This document shows positions 28,691 to 37,700 of a stretch of DNA of 64,000 bases, piece by piece. The first letter of the stretch is position 1; the number at the start of each line of letters is the position of its first letter. This stretch comes from a bacterium. GTDB taxonomy: Bacteria > Actinomycetota > Acidimicrobiia > Acidimicrobiales > Bin134. A program made the position numbers and the translations under genes. The DNA is taken from positions 180,612 through 244,611 of the forward strand of contig JAPPAP010000004.1 in NCBI GenBank assembly GCA_026705465.1, written 5' to 3'. The notes beneath the pieces were generated by a model. The model was not told where the DNA came from. It ran no database searches and worked only from the letters and a program-made list of their open reading frames with translations.

Positions 28691-30256
28691 ATGGTCGAGA
28701 CCATGTCGGGAGTCCCGCTCGACCCTTCATACGGTGACGGGTTGCAGCCGGGTGAATTCCCCTACACCCGTGGACTGCATTCCACCGGGTATCGCAGCAA
28801 GTTGTGGACCATGCGCATGTTTGCCGGATTCGGAACCGCCACCGACACCAACGCTCGATTCCACGCTCTGCTTCGAGCAGGCGGAACCGGCCTATCCACT
28901 GCTTTTGACATGCCCACCCTCATGGGCCGCGACTCCGATCACGAGTGGTCGGTGGGTGAGGTAGGTCGGGCCGGAGTAGCCGTAGACACTCTGGCTGACA
29001 TGGAGGATCTCTTCGCCGGTATCGAGTTGGACAAAGTCACCACTTCGATGACCATCAACGGGCCGGCTGCCATCCTCATGGCTATGTACGTCGCAGTGGC
29101 CGAGAAGGGTGGCGTGCGCCGGGCCGACCTCGGCGGGACTATTCAGAACGACATCCTGAAGGAATATCAAGCCCAAAAGGAGTACATCTTCCCGCCTCGC
29201 CCCTCGGTGCGGTTGGTCACCGACTTAATCCGGTTCACTACTGCGGAGATGCCCCGCTGGCATCCCGTTTCCATTTCTGGGTATCACATCCGCGAGGCAG
29301 GATCGACCGCGGCCCAGGAGCTGGCCTTCACCTTGGCTAACGGCTTTGCCTATGTGGAGGCTGCCGTGGCCGCCGGACTCGATGTGGACGACTTCGCCCC
29401 CCGTCTCTCGTTTTTCTTCAACGCCCACAGCGATTTCTTCGAGGAGATCGGCAAGTTCCGGGCCGCCCGCCGCATTTGGGCCACGTGGATGAAGGACCGC
29501 TACGGCGCCACCAATCCCAGGTCGCTCATGTGCCGCTTTCACACGCAAACCGCAGGCGTCTCCCTTACCGCCCAACAACCTGAGAACAACATCGCCCGGG
29601 TCGCTGTCCAGGCCCTTTCCGCCGTGCTGGGCGGCACCCAGAGCCTGCACACCGACTCCTTCGATGAAGCCTTGGCTCTGCCCACTGAGAAAGCCGCCCG
29701 CATTGCCCTCCGTACCCAGCAGATCGTGGCTCACGAAACTGGAGCCGCATCGGTAGTCGATCCGCTGGGCGGATCCCATTTCGTGGAGTGGATCACCGAT
29801 GAGATGGAACGCCAGGCCAACGAGGTGTTCGACCACATCAACCAGCTCGGGGACGGCTCCATGCTGGAGGGGGTCTACGCCGGGATCGAGGACGGCTACT
29901 TCGTAGGCGAGATCGCCGACGCCGCCTACCGATTTGAGCGCGAGATGAATGCCGGTCGCCGCATAATCGTGGGGGTCAATGAATTCACCGAAGGAGAAGA
30001 CGACGAGGCCAACCTGCTATCTATCGGCCACGAAACCGAAGAGTTGCAGCTCAAGCGCTTAGAAGAGGTTCGGGGCGACCGCGACAACAATGCGGTGAGT
30101 GCGTCTCTCACCGCCTTGGCCAAGGCCGCCGAGCAGCCCGACGTGAACCTGATGCCCGCCATCATCGAAGCGGTGCGAACGTACGCCACCGAGGGCGAGA
30201 TTGTCGCCGCGTTGGAGTCGGTGTTTGGCACCTATGTCGAGACCGCCGTGGTGTGA
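28691..30256 (+). CDS. icmA: Coenzyme-B12 acyl-CoA mutase large subunit, isobutyryl-CoA mutase type
   Basis: A 521-residue mutase TIM barrel without its own B12 domain. By ungapped alignment to Propionibacterium methylmalonyl-CoA mutase (anchors [10 protein letters not shown] and SISGYH, constant offset 45), the substrate-deciding Tyr89 is Phe44 and Arg207 is Gln162. These are the residues reported for isobutyryl-CoA mutase (Phe80, Gln198), so a methylmalonyl-CoA role is unlikely. It would interconvert isobutyryl- and n-butyryl-CoA or a related branched acyl-CoA. TAGACT ends 6 nt before ATG 28691. The small subunit begins 4 nt after its stop. Confidence 0.85.
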   Translation: MVETMSGVPLDPSYGDGLQPGEFPYTRGLHSTGYRSKLWTMRMFAGFGTATDTNARFHALLRAGGTGLSTAFDMPTLMGRDSDHEWSVGEVGRAGVAVDTLADMEDLFAGIELDKVTTSMTINGPAAILMAMYVAVAEKGGVRRADLGGTIQNDILKEYQAQKEYIFPPRPSVRLVTDLIRFTTAEMPRWHPVSISGYHIREAGSTAAQELAFTLANGFAYVEAAVAAGLDVDDFAPRLSFFFNAHSDFFEEIGKFRAARRIWATWMKDRYGATNPRSLMCRFHTQTAGVSLTAQQPENNIARVAVQALSAVLGGTQSLHTDSFDEALALPTEKAARIALRTQQIVAHETGAASVVDPLGGSHFVEWITDEMERQANEVFDHINQLGDGSMLEGVYAGIEDGYFVGEIADAAYRFEREMNAGRRIIVGVNEFTEGEDDEANLLSIGHETEELQLKRLEEVRGDRDNNAVSASLTALAKAAEQPDVNLMPAIIEAVRTYATEGEIVAALESVFGTYVETAVV

Positions 30257-30260
30257 TCTC

Positions 30261-30707
30261 GTGAGTGACTCCTCTTCTCGCGATTCGCTTCTCTCAGACA
30301 CCGATACTCCCATCCGAGTGGTGCTGGCCAAACTGGGGTTGGACGGCCACGACCGTGGCTTGAAGGTGGTGGCCCGCACTCTCCGGGATGCGGGCATGGA
30401 AGTGATCTACCTGGGCCTGCGCCAAACCACCGACAGCATCGTGGCTGCTTGCGAGCAGGAGGACGCCGACGTGATCGGCTTGTCGATGCACAACGCCGGC
30501 CACCTAACTCTGGCCCCCCGAATGGTGCAAGCCGTAAATGACGCCGGATTGGACGTACCGGTGGTGATCGGCGGCATCGTTCCCGCCGAAGACGTCCCCA
30601 TTCTGATCGACATCGGTGTGGCCGCGGTCCTCGGACCGGGAGCTTCAGCCGAAGAAGTGGTGTCGGCAGTGAGGTCCGTCGCGTCCCGTCAAGCCGCGGC
30701 CCAGTGA
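30261..30707 (+). CDS. icmB: Coenzyme-B12-binding small subunit of the acyl-CoA mutase
   Basis: A 148-residue Rossmann-like B12 domain with the base-off/His-on motif GLDGHDRG (DxHxxG), LGLRQTTDSIVAACEQEDADVIGLSMHNAGH and VIGGIVPAEDVPIL. It completes the split mutase as in actinobacterial IcmA/IcmB. Start GTG 30261 is 4 nt after the large subunit. Its stop TGA (30705-30707) overlaps a GTG at 30704, the first of three coupled 35-bp repeat units leading to meaB. Confidence 0.9.
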   Translation: MSDSSSRDSLLSDTDTPIRVVLAKLGLDGHDRGLKVVARTLRDAGMEVIYLGLRQTTDSIVAACEQEDADVIGLSMHNAGHLTLAPRMVQAVNDAGLDVPVVIGGIVPAEDVPILIDIGVAAVLGPGASAEEVVSAVRSVASRQAAAQ

Positions 30708-30808
30708 ACCCCAGTCCCATCGACGAGCAACCCGAACGGTGAACCCCGACTCCATCGACAAGCTGTTCAAATGGTGAATCCCCCTTCCATCGACGAATTG
30801 TTCGACTC
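30704..30808 (+). repeat. Three tandem 35-bp units, each with a GTGA start/stop overlap
   Basis: Units begin at 30704, 30739 and 30774, exactly 35 bp apart. Each opens with GTGAAYCCC, then CCATCGAC at the same place. Since 35 is not a multiple of 3, the first two units are 12-codon mini-ORFs (30704-30742 and 30739-30777; VNPSPIDEQPER and VNPDSIDKLFKW) ending at a TGA that overlaps the next unit's GTG. Unit 3 is the actual start of meaB (VNPPSIDELF). The 5' end of meaB seems to have been triplicated while stop/start coupling was kept. Confidence 0.85.
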
Positions 30809-31736
30809 GGCAAGCGGCGGTGACCGGCGGGCCTTGGGCAAGCTGCTCACCATGGTGGAACAGCGGGGCGACGCAGCTGCCGCCGTGTCTGAGCAGGCTC
30901 ACCGCAGCGCCGGTCGCGCCAAGGTTGTGGGGGTCACCGGCGCACCAGGTGCAGGCAAATCCACCATCACCGGACGGCTGGCGGCGACCTCAGGAGCGGC
31001 CCGACCAGCCATTCTGGCCATCGACCCCAGCTCCCCACTCACCGGCGGAGCCATCTTGGGCGACCGAATCCGCATGGACAACCACGTCAGCAGTGGAGCA
31101 TTTATCCGGTCGATGGCCACTCGGGGCCACCCCGGCGGATTGGCAGTGGCGGTGCCAGACGCGGTGAGGGTGCTCGATGCCGCCGGATGCGATCCGATCT
31201 TCGTGGAGACCGTGGGTGTTGGCCAGGTGGAAGTCTCCATTGCGGCAGCTGCCGACACCACCGTGGTGGTGGTCACCCCTGGCTGGGGCGACGCCGTCCA
31301 GGCCAACAAGGCCGGCTTGTTGGAAGTGGCCGACATTTTTGTGGTGAACAAAGCTGATCGGCCTGATGCCCGTGGGGCTCGCCGCGATCTGGAGCTAATG
31401 CTGGACCTTGGTCACCGGGGAGACTGGCGCGCCCCCATTGTGCTGACCACCGCCATCGAGGGGACAGGCATCGACGAACTGTGGACGGAGATCGAGCGCC
31501 ACACCGCCCATCTTCACGAATCCGGCGACCTGAACCGCCGCCGCTGTCGCCGTCGACGAGACGAGGTGACCGATCGAATCGAGGTCGGACTGCGCGACCA
31601 AGTCCAGCGGATCATCAGCAGCGAGTCGGGAGAAGCTGCTCTTGGTCGAGTCGACCAACACGAGATCTCCCCCGCCACAGCGGCAAAGTTGCTGCTCGAT
31701 GCTTTGAACCCCAACAACCCCTGTGAAGGCACATGA
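30771..31736 (+). CDS. meaB: MeaB/ArgK-type GTPase, chaperone of the B12 mutase
   Basis: A 321-residue G-protein that protects and reloads B12-dependent acyl-CoA mutases. Walker A GAPGAGKST, then DPSSPLTGGAILGDRIRMD, FVETVGVGQ and NKADRPDA are all visible. ATG 30771 and GTG 30774 are both possible; GTG 30774 is the one coupled to the preceding mini-ORF stop. It overlaps the acyl-CoA dehydrogenase gene by 4 nt (ATGA). Confidence 0.93.
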   Translation: MVNPPSIDELFDSASGGDRRALGKLLTMVEQRGDAAAAVSEQAHRSAGRAKVVGVTGAPGAGKSTITGRLAATSGAARPAILAIDPSSPLTGGAILGDRIRMDNHVSSGAFIRSMATRGHPGGLAVAVPDAVRVLDAAGCDPIFVETVGVGQVEVSIAAAADTTVVVVTPGWGDAVQANKAGLLEVADIFVVNKADRPDARGARRDLELMLDLGHRGDWRAPIVLTTAIEGTGIDELWTEIERHTAHLHESGDLNRRRCRRRRDEVTDRIEVGLRDQVQRIISSESGEAALGRVDQHEISPATAAKLLLDALNPNNPCEGT

Positions 31737-33448
31737 CCACCTATTCCGCCCCCCTTGACGACATCGCATTCGCCTTGCACCACATCGCTGGCCTAGATGA
31801 ACTAGCCCAGCTACCGGCATGGTCTGACATCGGCCTCGACCACACCGAAGACCTGTTGGCCGAGGCTGGACGGCTGGCGTCTGAGGTCATCGCCCCCATC
31901 AACCAAGTGGGCGATCGAATCGGCAGCGTGCTCGACGAAGACGGCGAGGTCACCACGCCAGAAGGGTTCCGGCAGGCCTACCAGCAGTACGCCAACAGCG
32001 GCTGGACTGCGGTGTCGGCTGATCCCGAACACGGCGGTGCCGGGTTTCCCCTAGTCGTCGACGTGGCCATTCAGGAGATGTTCACGTCGGCCAACATGGC
32101 GTTTTCTCTGTGCCCCATGCTCAGCCAGAGCGCCATCGGAGCCATCAGTGCCCACGGCAGCCCCGATCAACAGCACCGCTGGCTACCCCCGCTCATCAGC
32201 GGCACATGGACCGGAACCATGTTGCTGACTGAGCCTCAAGCGGGATCAGACGTCGGTGCACTCACCACCCGGGCTGAACTCCAAGCCGACGGGAGCTATC
32301 GACTGTGGGGCCAGAAGATCTTCATTACCTGGGGTGAGCACGACATGGCCAGCAACATCATCCACTGCGTGCTGGCCCGTACTCCCGACTCGCCGACCGG
32401 CACCCGGGGTATTTCTCTGTTCGTCGTGCCCAAGCATCTCGTGAAGGAAGACGGAGCCCTAGGAGAGCGGAACGCCATCCGGTGCATCGGGCTAGAGCGC
32501 AAAGTGGGCATTCACGCCAGCCCTACCTGCGTCATGGAACTCGAAGGAGCCGTCGGCGAGCTCGTGGGAGAAGAGCACGAGGGAATGCGCCTGATGTTCA
32601 CGATGATGAACAAGGCCCGACTCCTTGTAGGACTAGAGGGATTGGCATTGGCCGAGCGCGCCTATCAGCAGGCGGCAGCCTTCGCTGCCGAACGGCGCCA
32701 GGGCCGGCGATCTGATACCGAGCCTGGTGCCCAAGCCTCGATCAACCAGCATCCTGACGTACGCCGAATGCTCCTCGACATGCGAGCCCGGGCCGAGGCC
32801 ATGCGGGGATTGCTATTTCTCAATGCGGCCGCAGCTGATCAGGCTGCCCACCATCCCGACCCCGCTCAGCGCCAACATGCCCGACAGCGAGCCGAGCTGC
32901 TGACCCCGGTGTCGAAGGCATGGTGTACCGACCAGGGTGTCGAGGTTGCCTCGGTGGGCATCCAGGTGCATGGGGGCATGGGATTTATCGAGGAGACCGG
33001 CGTTGCCCAACATTGGCGAGACAGCCGCATCGCACCCATCTACGAAGGCACCAACGGCATCCAGGCCATTGATCTGGTGGGGCGCAAACTGCCCATGGAC
33101 GACGGTGCTCCACTTACCGCCCTGCTCAACGAAATGACCGGTTTGGACAAGAACTTGGACCAAGCGGCCGCGACCGTGGCCGAAGCCGCCGCCTGGCTGG
33201 ACAAGCATCGGGGCGACGATGCTCTGGCCGGGGCCACCCCGTTCCTTCAGATGTTCGGTCTCACCCTGGGTGGTTGGATCATGGCTCAAACATGGGACAA
33301 AGCCCAGAAACTCGAGGCGAAGGAGCCGGATCAAAGTGATTTCTTGAGGGCGAAGCAGACTTCTAGCCGGTTCTATCTCGACCAAATCCTCCCCGCCGCC
33401 CCTGCCCTGTACCCCGCGGTCACGTCTGGCGCTGGCGCACTGGGGTAG
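31733..33448 (+). CDS. Acyl-CoA dehydrogenase
   Basis: A 571-residue FAD enzyme of the long subgroup with a C-terminal extension. Seen are MLLTEPQAGSDVGALTTRA (FAD/substrate strand), KIFITWGEHD, VGIHASPTCVMELEGAVGELVG, QVHGGMGFIEETGVAQHWRDSRIAPIYEGTNGIQAIDLVGRK with the usual catalytic Glu of YEGTNGIQ. Coupling to meaB places it in the mutase operon, where it probably oxidises the acyl-CoA made by or fed to the mutase. Confidence 0.93.
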   Translation: MTTYSAPLDDIAFALHHIAGLDELAQLPAWSDIGLDHTEDLLAEAGRLASEVIAPINQVGDRIGSVLDEDGEVTTPEGFRQAYQQYANSGWTAVSADPEHGGAGFPLVVDVAIQEMFTSANMAFSLCPMLSQSAIGAISAHGSPDQQHRWLPPLISGTWTGTMLLTEPQAGSDVGALTTRAELQADGSYRLWGQKIFITWGEHDMASNIIHCVLARTPDSPTGTRGISLFVVPKHLVKEDGALGERNAIRCIGLERKVGIHASPTCVMELEGAVGELVGEEHEGMRLMFTMMNKARLLVGLEGLALAERAYQQAAAFAAERRQGRRSDTEPGAQASINQHPDVRRMLLDMRARAEAMRGLLFLNAAAADQAAHHPDPAQRQHARQRAELLTPVSKAWCTDQGVEVASVGIQVHGGMGFIEETGVAQHWRDSRIAPIYEGTNGIQAIDLVGRKLPMDDGAPLTALLNEMTGLDKNLDQAAATVAEAAAWLDKHRGDDALAGATPFLQMFGLTLGGWIMAQTWDKAQKLEAKEPDQSDFLRAKQTSSRFYLDQILPAAPALYPAVTSGAGALG

Positions 33449-33455
33449 TAAACCT

Positions 33456-33866
33456 CTACCCGCCCAATCGCTCGCGGGCTGAGGCACTGCGGGTCAATAA
33501 GTGAGCTGGCACAGTGGCGCCGTTCACCACCACGTCTCCTCCGGCGTCGTCGCCGGCCTCCGATAGCTCATCTGTGGCATCGCTGCCTGACGCACCGACA
33601 AGCTCCCCGGCAGCAGCGGCCGCCTCCGCGGCCGCCTCCGCGGCGGCCCGTTCAGTCAGGAAGTCTTCCCATTCAGCTTCCTTGACCAGCTTGTCGCGGT
33701 GGATTGAACCACGCTCAGCCCCGCTGTCGAATCGCACCCAATAGCGCAGCCAACGCATACCGGTATGCATCATCACCTCGCCAGGAGTGCCCTCGGCGAC
33801 CCCAGCCAAGTCGTCGGCTAGAACAACTCGCTCTCGCCGCTCCAAGACTTCAGATTTCCCGGCCAT
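33456..33866 (-). CDS. Uncharacterised protein with Ala/Glu-rich helix
   Basis: 136 residues, not recognised. The N-terminal half (about 10-70) looks like a small folded domain (RVVLADDLAGVAEGTPGEV and MRWLRYWVRFDSGAERGSI) reminiscent of short beta-barrel modules; a helix rich in Ala and Glu follows, then an acidic flexible tail. TAACCT ends 6 nt before ATG 33866, supporting a real start and promoter. It is convergent with the acyl-CoA dehydrogenase gene. Confidence 0.65.
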   Translation of the reverse strand: MAGKSEVLERRERVVLADDLAGVAEGTPGEVMMHTGMRWLRYWVRFDSGAERGSIHRDKLVKEAEWEDFLTERAAAEAAAEAAAAAGELVGASGSDATDELSEAGDDAGGDVVVNGATVPAHLLTRSASARERLGG

Positions 33867-34044
33867 TCCCTGAGGTTATCTACAGCATCAATGCCCGGAG
33901 AAACCACCGCAAAACCCCCGAATTCATTGACCACAACCGCCACATCAGTCACACTGAGCTAGTCAAGGGGTGCTTGGATTAATGTTGCAATTTGGTTACG
34001 TTTGTAGCCATCGCCACCGCTTCTGCGAGTTTCGATAGCTCCTC

Positions 34045-35385
34045 ATGCGCAAATTCATCCGGGTCCTCGTCCTTCTAGCAGCTATATCGCTGCTGGCATT
34101 CAGCACTCCCGGTGCGGCGCAGAATTCTTTCTTGGAAGAGCGGCAGCAGCAGATCGAGGAGAAGAAGCAAGAAATCGAGGAGCGGCGACGAGAGCAGCTT
34201 GTGCTTCAGCGTGCCGCGTTGTTCGCCATCAAAGAGCTGGACGTAACCAACGCCCAGATCGAAGAGGTGGATCTGCACCTCAAGCAGGTCAACTCATGGA
34301 TTGCAGCCGCCGAAGCCCGCTTAGGGGCGGTCCAGCTCTCCCGCACCGCCGCCCAAGAGCGGGTCGCCGCTGCCCAAGAGCGAGCTGTCAAAGTCGGGAT
34401 CGAAATCACCGAAATTCGCGAGCAACTGCAAGACCAAGTGGTCGAGATCTATCTCGACTTCGTGTACGAGCCCAACTTCCTCCTCGAAGACGGTGACCCT
34501 AACCGAAACGCTCGTCGCCAGTTCTACATCGAGGAACTGGGGGCCGACGCCCAAGTCCTTATTGACCGGTTGCGTCGGGCATTTGACGACCAAGAAGCCT
34601 CGGTGCGGCAAGCCGAGCAGGCCCAAGCCGACATCGAGCAGGCCCAAGCCGACATCGAAGAGGCCCTGGCCGAGCTGGCCGAGCTCAAGCAAGCCCAAGA
34701 ACTGCTCCAGGAGGAGTGGAACCGAAAGCGGGAGCTCCTCCAAGCGAGAATCGCTGTCGAAGCCCAAGAACAAGCCGACATCGAGAGCGAAATATCTGGA
34801 CTTGAGCAAAACATCGAAGAAATCGAAGACGAGATCGAGCGGGAGCGGGAGCGGATCCGCCTTGAGGAAGAACGGCAAAGGCGAGAAGCGGAACTGGCCC
34901 GGCTGGCCGAGTTGGAGCGTCAGCGCCAAGAAGACTTGGCCCGATTGGCCGAGCAGGAGCGGGCCGGCCAATTCGACAACATCGAAATCCCCGCTCCCCC
35001 AACATTCTTCAGACCAGTGACGGGAGAGGTGGTGTCGGGGTTCGGCAACCGCGTCCATCCCATCTTCGGCACCGTCCGGTTCCACGCTGGTCTCGACTTC
35101 GCCAACAACATGGGCGATCCAATCCTCGCGGCTGCCTCCGGCACCGTTACTCAAACGAGATGGAGAGATGGCTACGGGAACACCATCGTCATCGACCACG
35201 GTGGTGGATGGACAACCCTGTATGCCCATCTCTCGGGTTACAACGTGTCCACTGGAGCAGAAGTCGGAATCGGACAGCAGATCGGCCTTATCGGGAGCAC
35301 CGGGTGGTCCACCGGCCCCCATCTCCACTTCGAAGTCCGCTACCGAGGGTCACCCCGCGATCCCGCCAAATACCTCAGCCTCTGA
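34045..35385 (+). CDS. Secreted coiled-coil M23 metallopeptidase (EnvC/NlpD type)
   Basis: 446 residues: signal peptide (about 1-25, ending GAAQ), a long coiled coil (about 30-310) rich in Glu, Gln, Arg and Ala with an AQADIEQAQADIEEA repeat, then an M23 LytM domain (about 325-446). The zinc ligands are His and Asp in FHAGLDFANN and His in HLHFEVRY, so the peptidase looks active. It likely cuts peptidoglycan cross-links or activates amidases at division. No gene was found in the 178 nt before it, which contain a TTGCAA element. Confidence 0.92.
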   Translation: MRKFIRVLVLLAAISLLAFSTPGAAQNSFLEERQQQIEEKKQEIEERRREQLVLQRAALFAIKELDVTNAQIEEVDLHLKQVNSWIAAAEARLGAVQLSRTAAQERVAAAQERAVKVGIEITEIREQLQDQVVEIYLDFVYEPNFLLEDGDPNRNARRQFYIEELGADAQVLIDRLRRAFDDQEASVRQAEQAQADIEQAQADIEEALAELAELKQAQELLQEEWNRKRELLQARIAVEAQEQADIESEISGLEQNIEEIEDEIERERERIRLEEERQRREAELARLAELERQRQEDLARLAEQERAGQFDNIEIPAPPTFFRPVTGEVVSGFGNRVHPIFGTVRFHAGLDFANNMGDPILAAASGTVTQTRWRDGYGNTIVIDHGGGWTTLYAHLSGYNVSTGAEVGIGQQIGLIGSTGWSTGPHLHFEVRYRGSPRDPAKYLSL

Positions 35386-35460
35386 TCGCATCGGCACCAG
35401 AGCCCTCGACAAGTCAGGGCTCGGTTGTCTTTGGCCCAGTCTCACGGCAAGACTGAGCCA

Positions 35461-36627
35461 ATGGAGGCTTTGGTCTTCGAGCGCAAACCCGCTCGCTATG
35501 TGGCCGCCGCGGCGGCTTCAAGGGTTGTCCCCGGGGCGGGTAGTGGAGTAGGTCCACTCCGCTTGCGCGACATCGAACCGCCTGAATTGCCGGGACCGGA
35601 ATGGCACATCATTCGTCCTCGGCTGACCGGGATCTGCGGGTCCGACCTGGCCACCGTCGAGGGCCGATCTTCCCGCTATTTCGAACCGTTGGTGTCGTTC
35701 CCGTTCGTTCCCGGTCACGAAGTTGTGGGCATCGATGACAACGGCAGCCGGCTGGCGCTTGAACCGGTCCTGGGACCGGCAGCCCGTGATGAGCCACTTC
35801 CTTTCCCCAACGCTGCCCCTGGCGACGGCGACGATTACGGCTATCTCCTCGGAGGCGCCATCAAGGACGGCATCCAGATTGGGTTTTGCTCCAGCACCGG
35901 CGGAGGATGGGGAGAAATGCTGGTTGCGCACCAGAGCCAGCTCCATCCAGTTCCCGATCATTTCAGCGACGAGGCAGCCGTGATGTTGGAGCCCGCGGCC
36001 GGAGGGGTCCACGCCGCCCTAAAGGCACAAATCGAGTCCGGGGCCTCGGTAGCAGTTCTGGGAGCAGGCACCATGGGACTGTGCTCGCTGGCCGCATTGC
36101 GGTCGCTTACTTCAGCCGGGACCATCATCGTTACCGCCAAACACCCCCATCAACGGGATATGGCCACCGACCTGGGAGCAGACATCGTTGTCGATCCCGG
36201 CGAAGTTCGACGTGCCGTGCGGAGGTTCTGCGGCTGTCGAATGCTGGGCGATTACCTATCAGGCGGAGTGGACATCACCATCGACGCAGTAGGCAGTCCG
36301 GCATCGGTAGCCGATGCCATTGCCATCACGAGGCCTCGGGGCCGAGTGGTGCTGTTGGGCATGCCCGAATCAGCTCGAATCGATTTGACCGGGCTATGGC
36401 ATCGCGAGACGGAACTGGTCGGCGCCTACACGTATGGAACCGAGAACCTCCCCGGCGGACAAACTGCCACCAGCTTTGCGATGGCATTCGATCTAGTGGC
36501 TTCAGCCAACCTCGACCGTTTGGTTTCTGCCCGCTACCCCTTGGACCGCTACCGAGAGGCGATTGCCCACGCTGCTGAAGCTGGCTCCCGGGGAGCTATC
36601 AAAGTGGTCTTCGAGCAAAACGGTTGA
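35461..36627 (+). CDS. Zinc-type alcohol dehydrogenase-like oxidoreductase
   Basis: 388 residues of the MDR superfamily. Catalytic zinc ligands are in GICGSDLATVEG (Cys) and FPFVPGHEVVGI (His, Glu); the NAD(P) site is VAVLGAGTMGLCSL. The four-Cys structural zinc loop normally following the GHE motif is absent; that region reads LALEPVLGPAARDEPLP. Start ATG 35461 (MEALVFERKPARY); the upstream extension from 35425 is not family sequence. Confidence 0.85.
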   Translation: MEALVFERKPARYVAAAAASRVVPGAGSGVGPLRLRDIEPPELPGPEWHIIRPRLTGICGSDLATVEGRSSRYFEPLVSFPFVPGHEVVGIDDNGSRLALEPVLGPAARDEPLPFPNAAPGDGDDYGYLLGGAIKDGIQIGFCSSTGGGWGEMLVAHQSQLHPVPDHFSDEAAVMLEPAAGGVHAALKAQIESGASVAVLGAGTMGLCSLAALRSLTSAGTIIVTAKHPHQRDMATDLGADIVVDPGEVRRAVRRFCGCRMLGDYLSGGVDITIDAVGSPASVADAIAITRPRGRVVLLGMPESARIDLTGLWHRETELVGAYTYGTENLPGGQTATSFAMAFDLVASANLDRLVSARYPLDRYREAIAHAAEAGSRGAIKVVFEQNG

Positions 36628-36629
36628 CT

Positions 36630-37697
36630 TCAAGAACCCAGCGGAGCCAGCCCAATCTCAGCGCCGATGGCGCTGATCTCCTCTACTAGAGCGACGGGAA
36701 GAGGTATCCCCGAGACCAGTCGGTCAGCTCGATTCTCATGTTCGATCTCGCCGGGGACATAGATGCGTTCCACCCCCTCGGCCCGCTCAGTGTTGTGTAC
36801 ATCCCGAATGAGCTGGTCCATCTGTTCCCGAAACCGGTCCAACCCACAGAATCGCTCCAGATCGAGAGTCAAGAACATCCAGCCCTTGGCCAATCGCTGA
36901 TTGCCCACCAGTGCACACTCGGTCTGCTCGGTGTGCCCGAAGCTGCTCTGCGCCACAATCCCCGACAGAACTTCTACCATCAGCGCGATTCCGAACCCCT
37001 TGTAACCGCCAAACCAGCAAAGGTTCTGGGCTGATGCCGCTTTGGTATCCGTGGTAGGCCGCCCCACCTCATCATTGGCCCAGCCTTCGGGGATGGACGG
37101 GTCACCCCTCTTTTTGGCCAACAGAATCTTGTTCCCGGCCACCGCAGTAGTGGCGATGTCATAAACCACCGGCAATTCCTCCCCAGCGGGAACCGCCCAG
37201 GAGAACGGGTTGGTGGAGAAGATGCCCGACCGTCCGCCATAAGGCGGAACGATGGCCGGGCCATTCTGCACCGCCATGGCGAAGCAGCCAGCTTCGGCTG
37301 CAGGCAAGGTGTAATAGGCCAAGGCCCCCAAATGGGTTCCCTCCCGCACGGTGACCGCCGCTATTCCGTGAACTTTGGCCCGCTTCACTGCCAATTCCAT
37401 GGCCGCCACTCCGGACACCTGTCCAAAGCCGATGCCCCCGTCCAGCATCACCGTGGACCCGTCGTCGCGCACGGTGGTCACCTCGGTGACCGGTCGGAGG
37501 TGGCCTGACTTCAGTCGGGCCACGTAGAGCTCAATCAGATGGGCCCCGTGAGACTCCACACCTCGCAGGTCGGCTTCCACCAGGTTGTCAACCACGACGG
37601 ATGCCTGATCGGCAGGAACCCCATATTCTTCAAGGATGGCGACCTCGTAGCGCCGCAATTCGTCGTGGTCCAGCCGGACCACGCTGGAACTATCCAC
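36630..37697 (-). CDS. Malate/L-lactate dehydrogenase-like (Ldh/YlbC family) oxidoreductase
   Basis: 355 residues of the NAD(P)-dependent YlbC/ComC/ureidoglycolate dehydrogenase family, unrelated to Rossmann LDH. Typical blocks: VEADLRGVESHGAHLIELYVARLKSG (His), REGTHLGALAYYTLPAAEAG, PYGGRSGIFSTNPFSWAVP, GGYKGFGIALMVEVLSG. The substrate 2-hydroxy acid is unknown. It is preceded by the DoxX gene 3 nt upstream, so the two share a transcript. Confidence 0.9.
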   Translation of the reverse strand: MDSSSVVRLDHDELRRYEVAILEEYGVPADQASVVVDNLVEADLRGVESHGAHLIELYVARLKSGHLRPVTEVTTVRDDGSTVMLDGGIGFGQVSGVAAMELAVKRAKVHGIAAVTVREGTHLGALAYYTLPAAEAGCFAMAVQNGPAIVPPYGGRSGIFSTNPFSWAVPAGEELPVVYDIATTAVAGNKILLAKKRGDPSIPEGWANDEVGRPTTDTKAASAQNLCWFGGYKGFGIALMVEVLSGIVAQSSFGHTEQTECALVGNQRLAKGWMFLTLDLERFCGLDRFREQMDQLIRDVHNTERAEGVERIYVPGEIEHENRADRLVSGIPLPVALVEEISAIGAEIGLAPLGS

Positions 37698-37700
37698 TGT

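Noticed and set aside
30704..30808. Possible CRISPR-like direct repeats
   Set aside because: The 35-bp units touch each other with no spacers and form coupled reading frames; this is a tandem duplication.
33867..34044. Cyclic-di-AMP (ydaO) riboswitch before the M23 peptidase
   Set aside because: Such switches precede some cell-wall hydrolases in actinobacteria, but I could not find the conserved core in these 178 nt.
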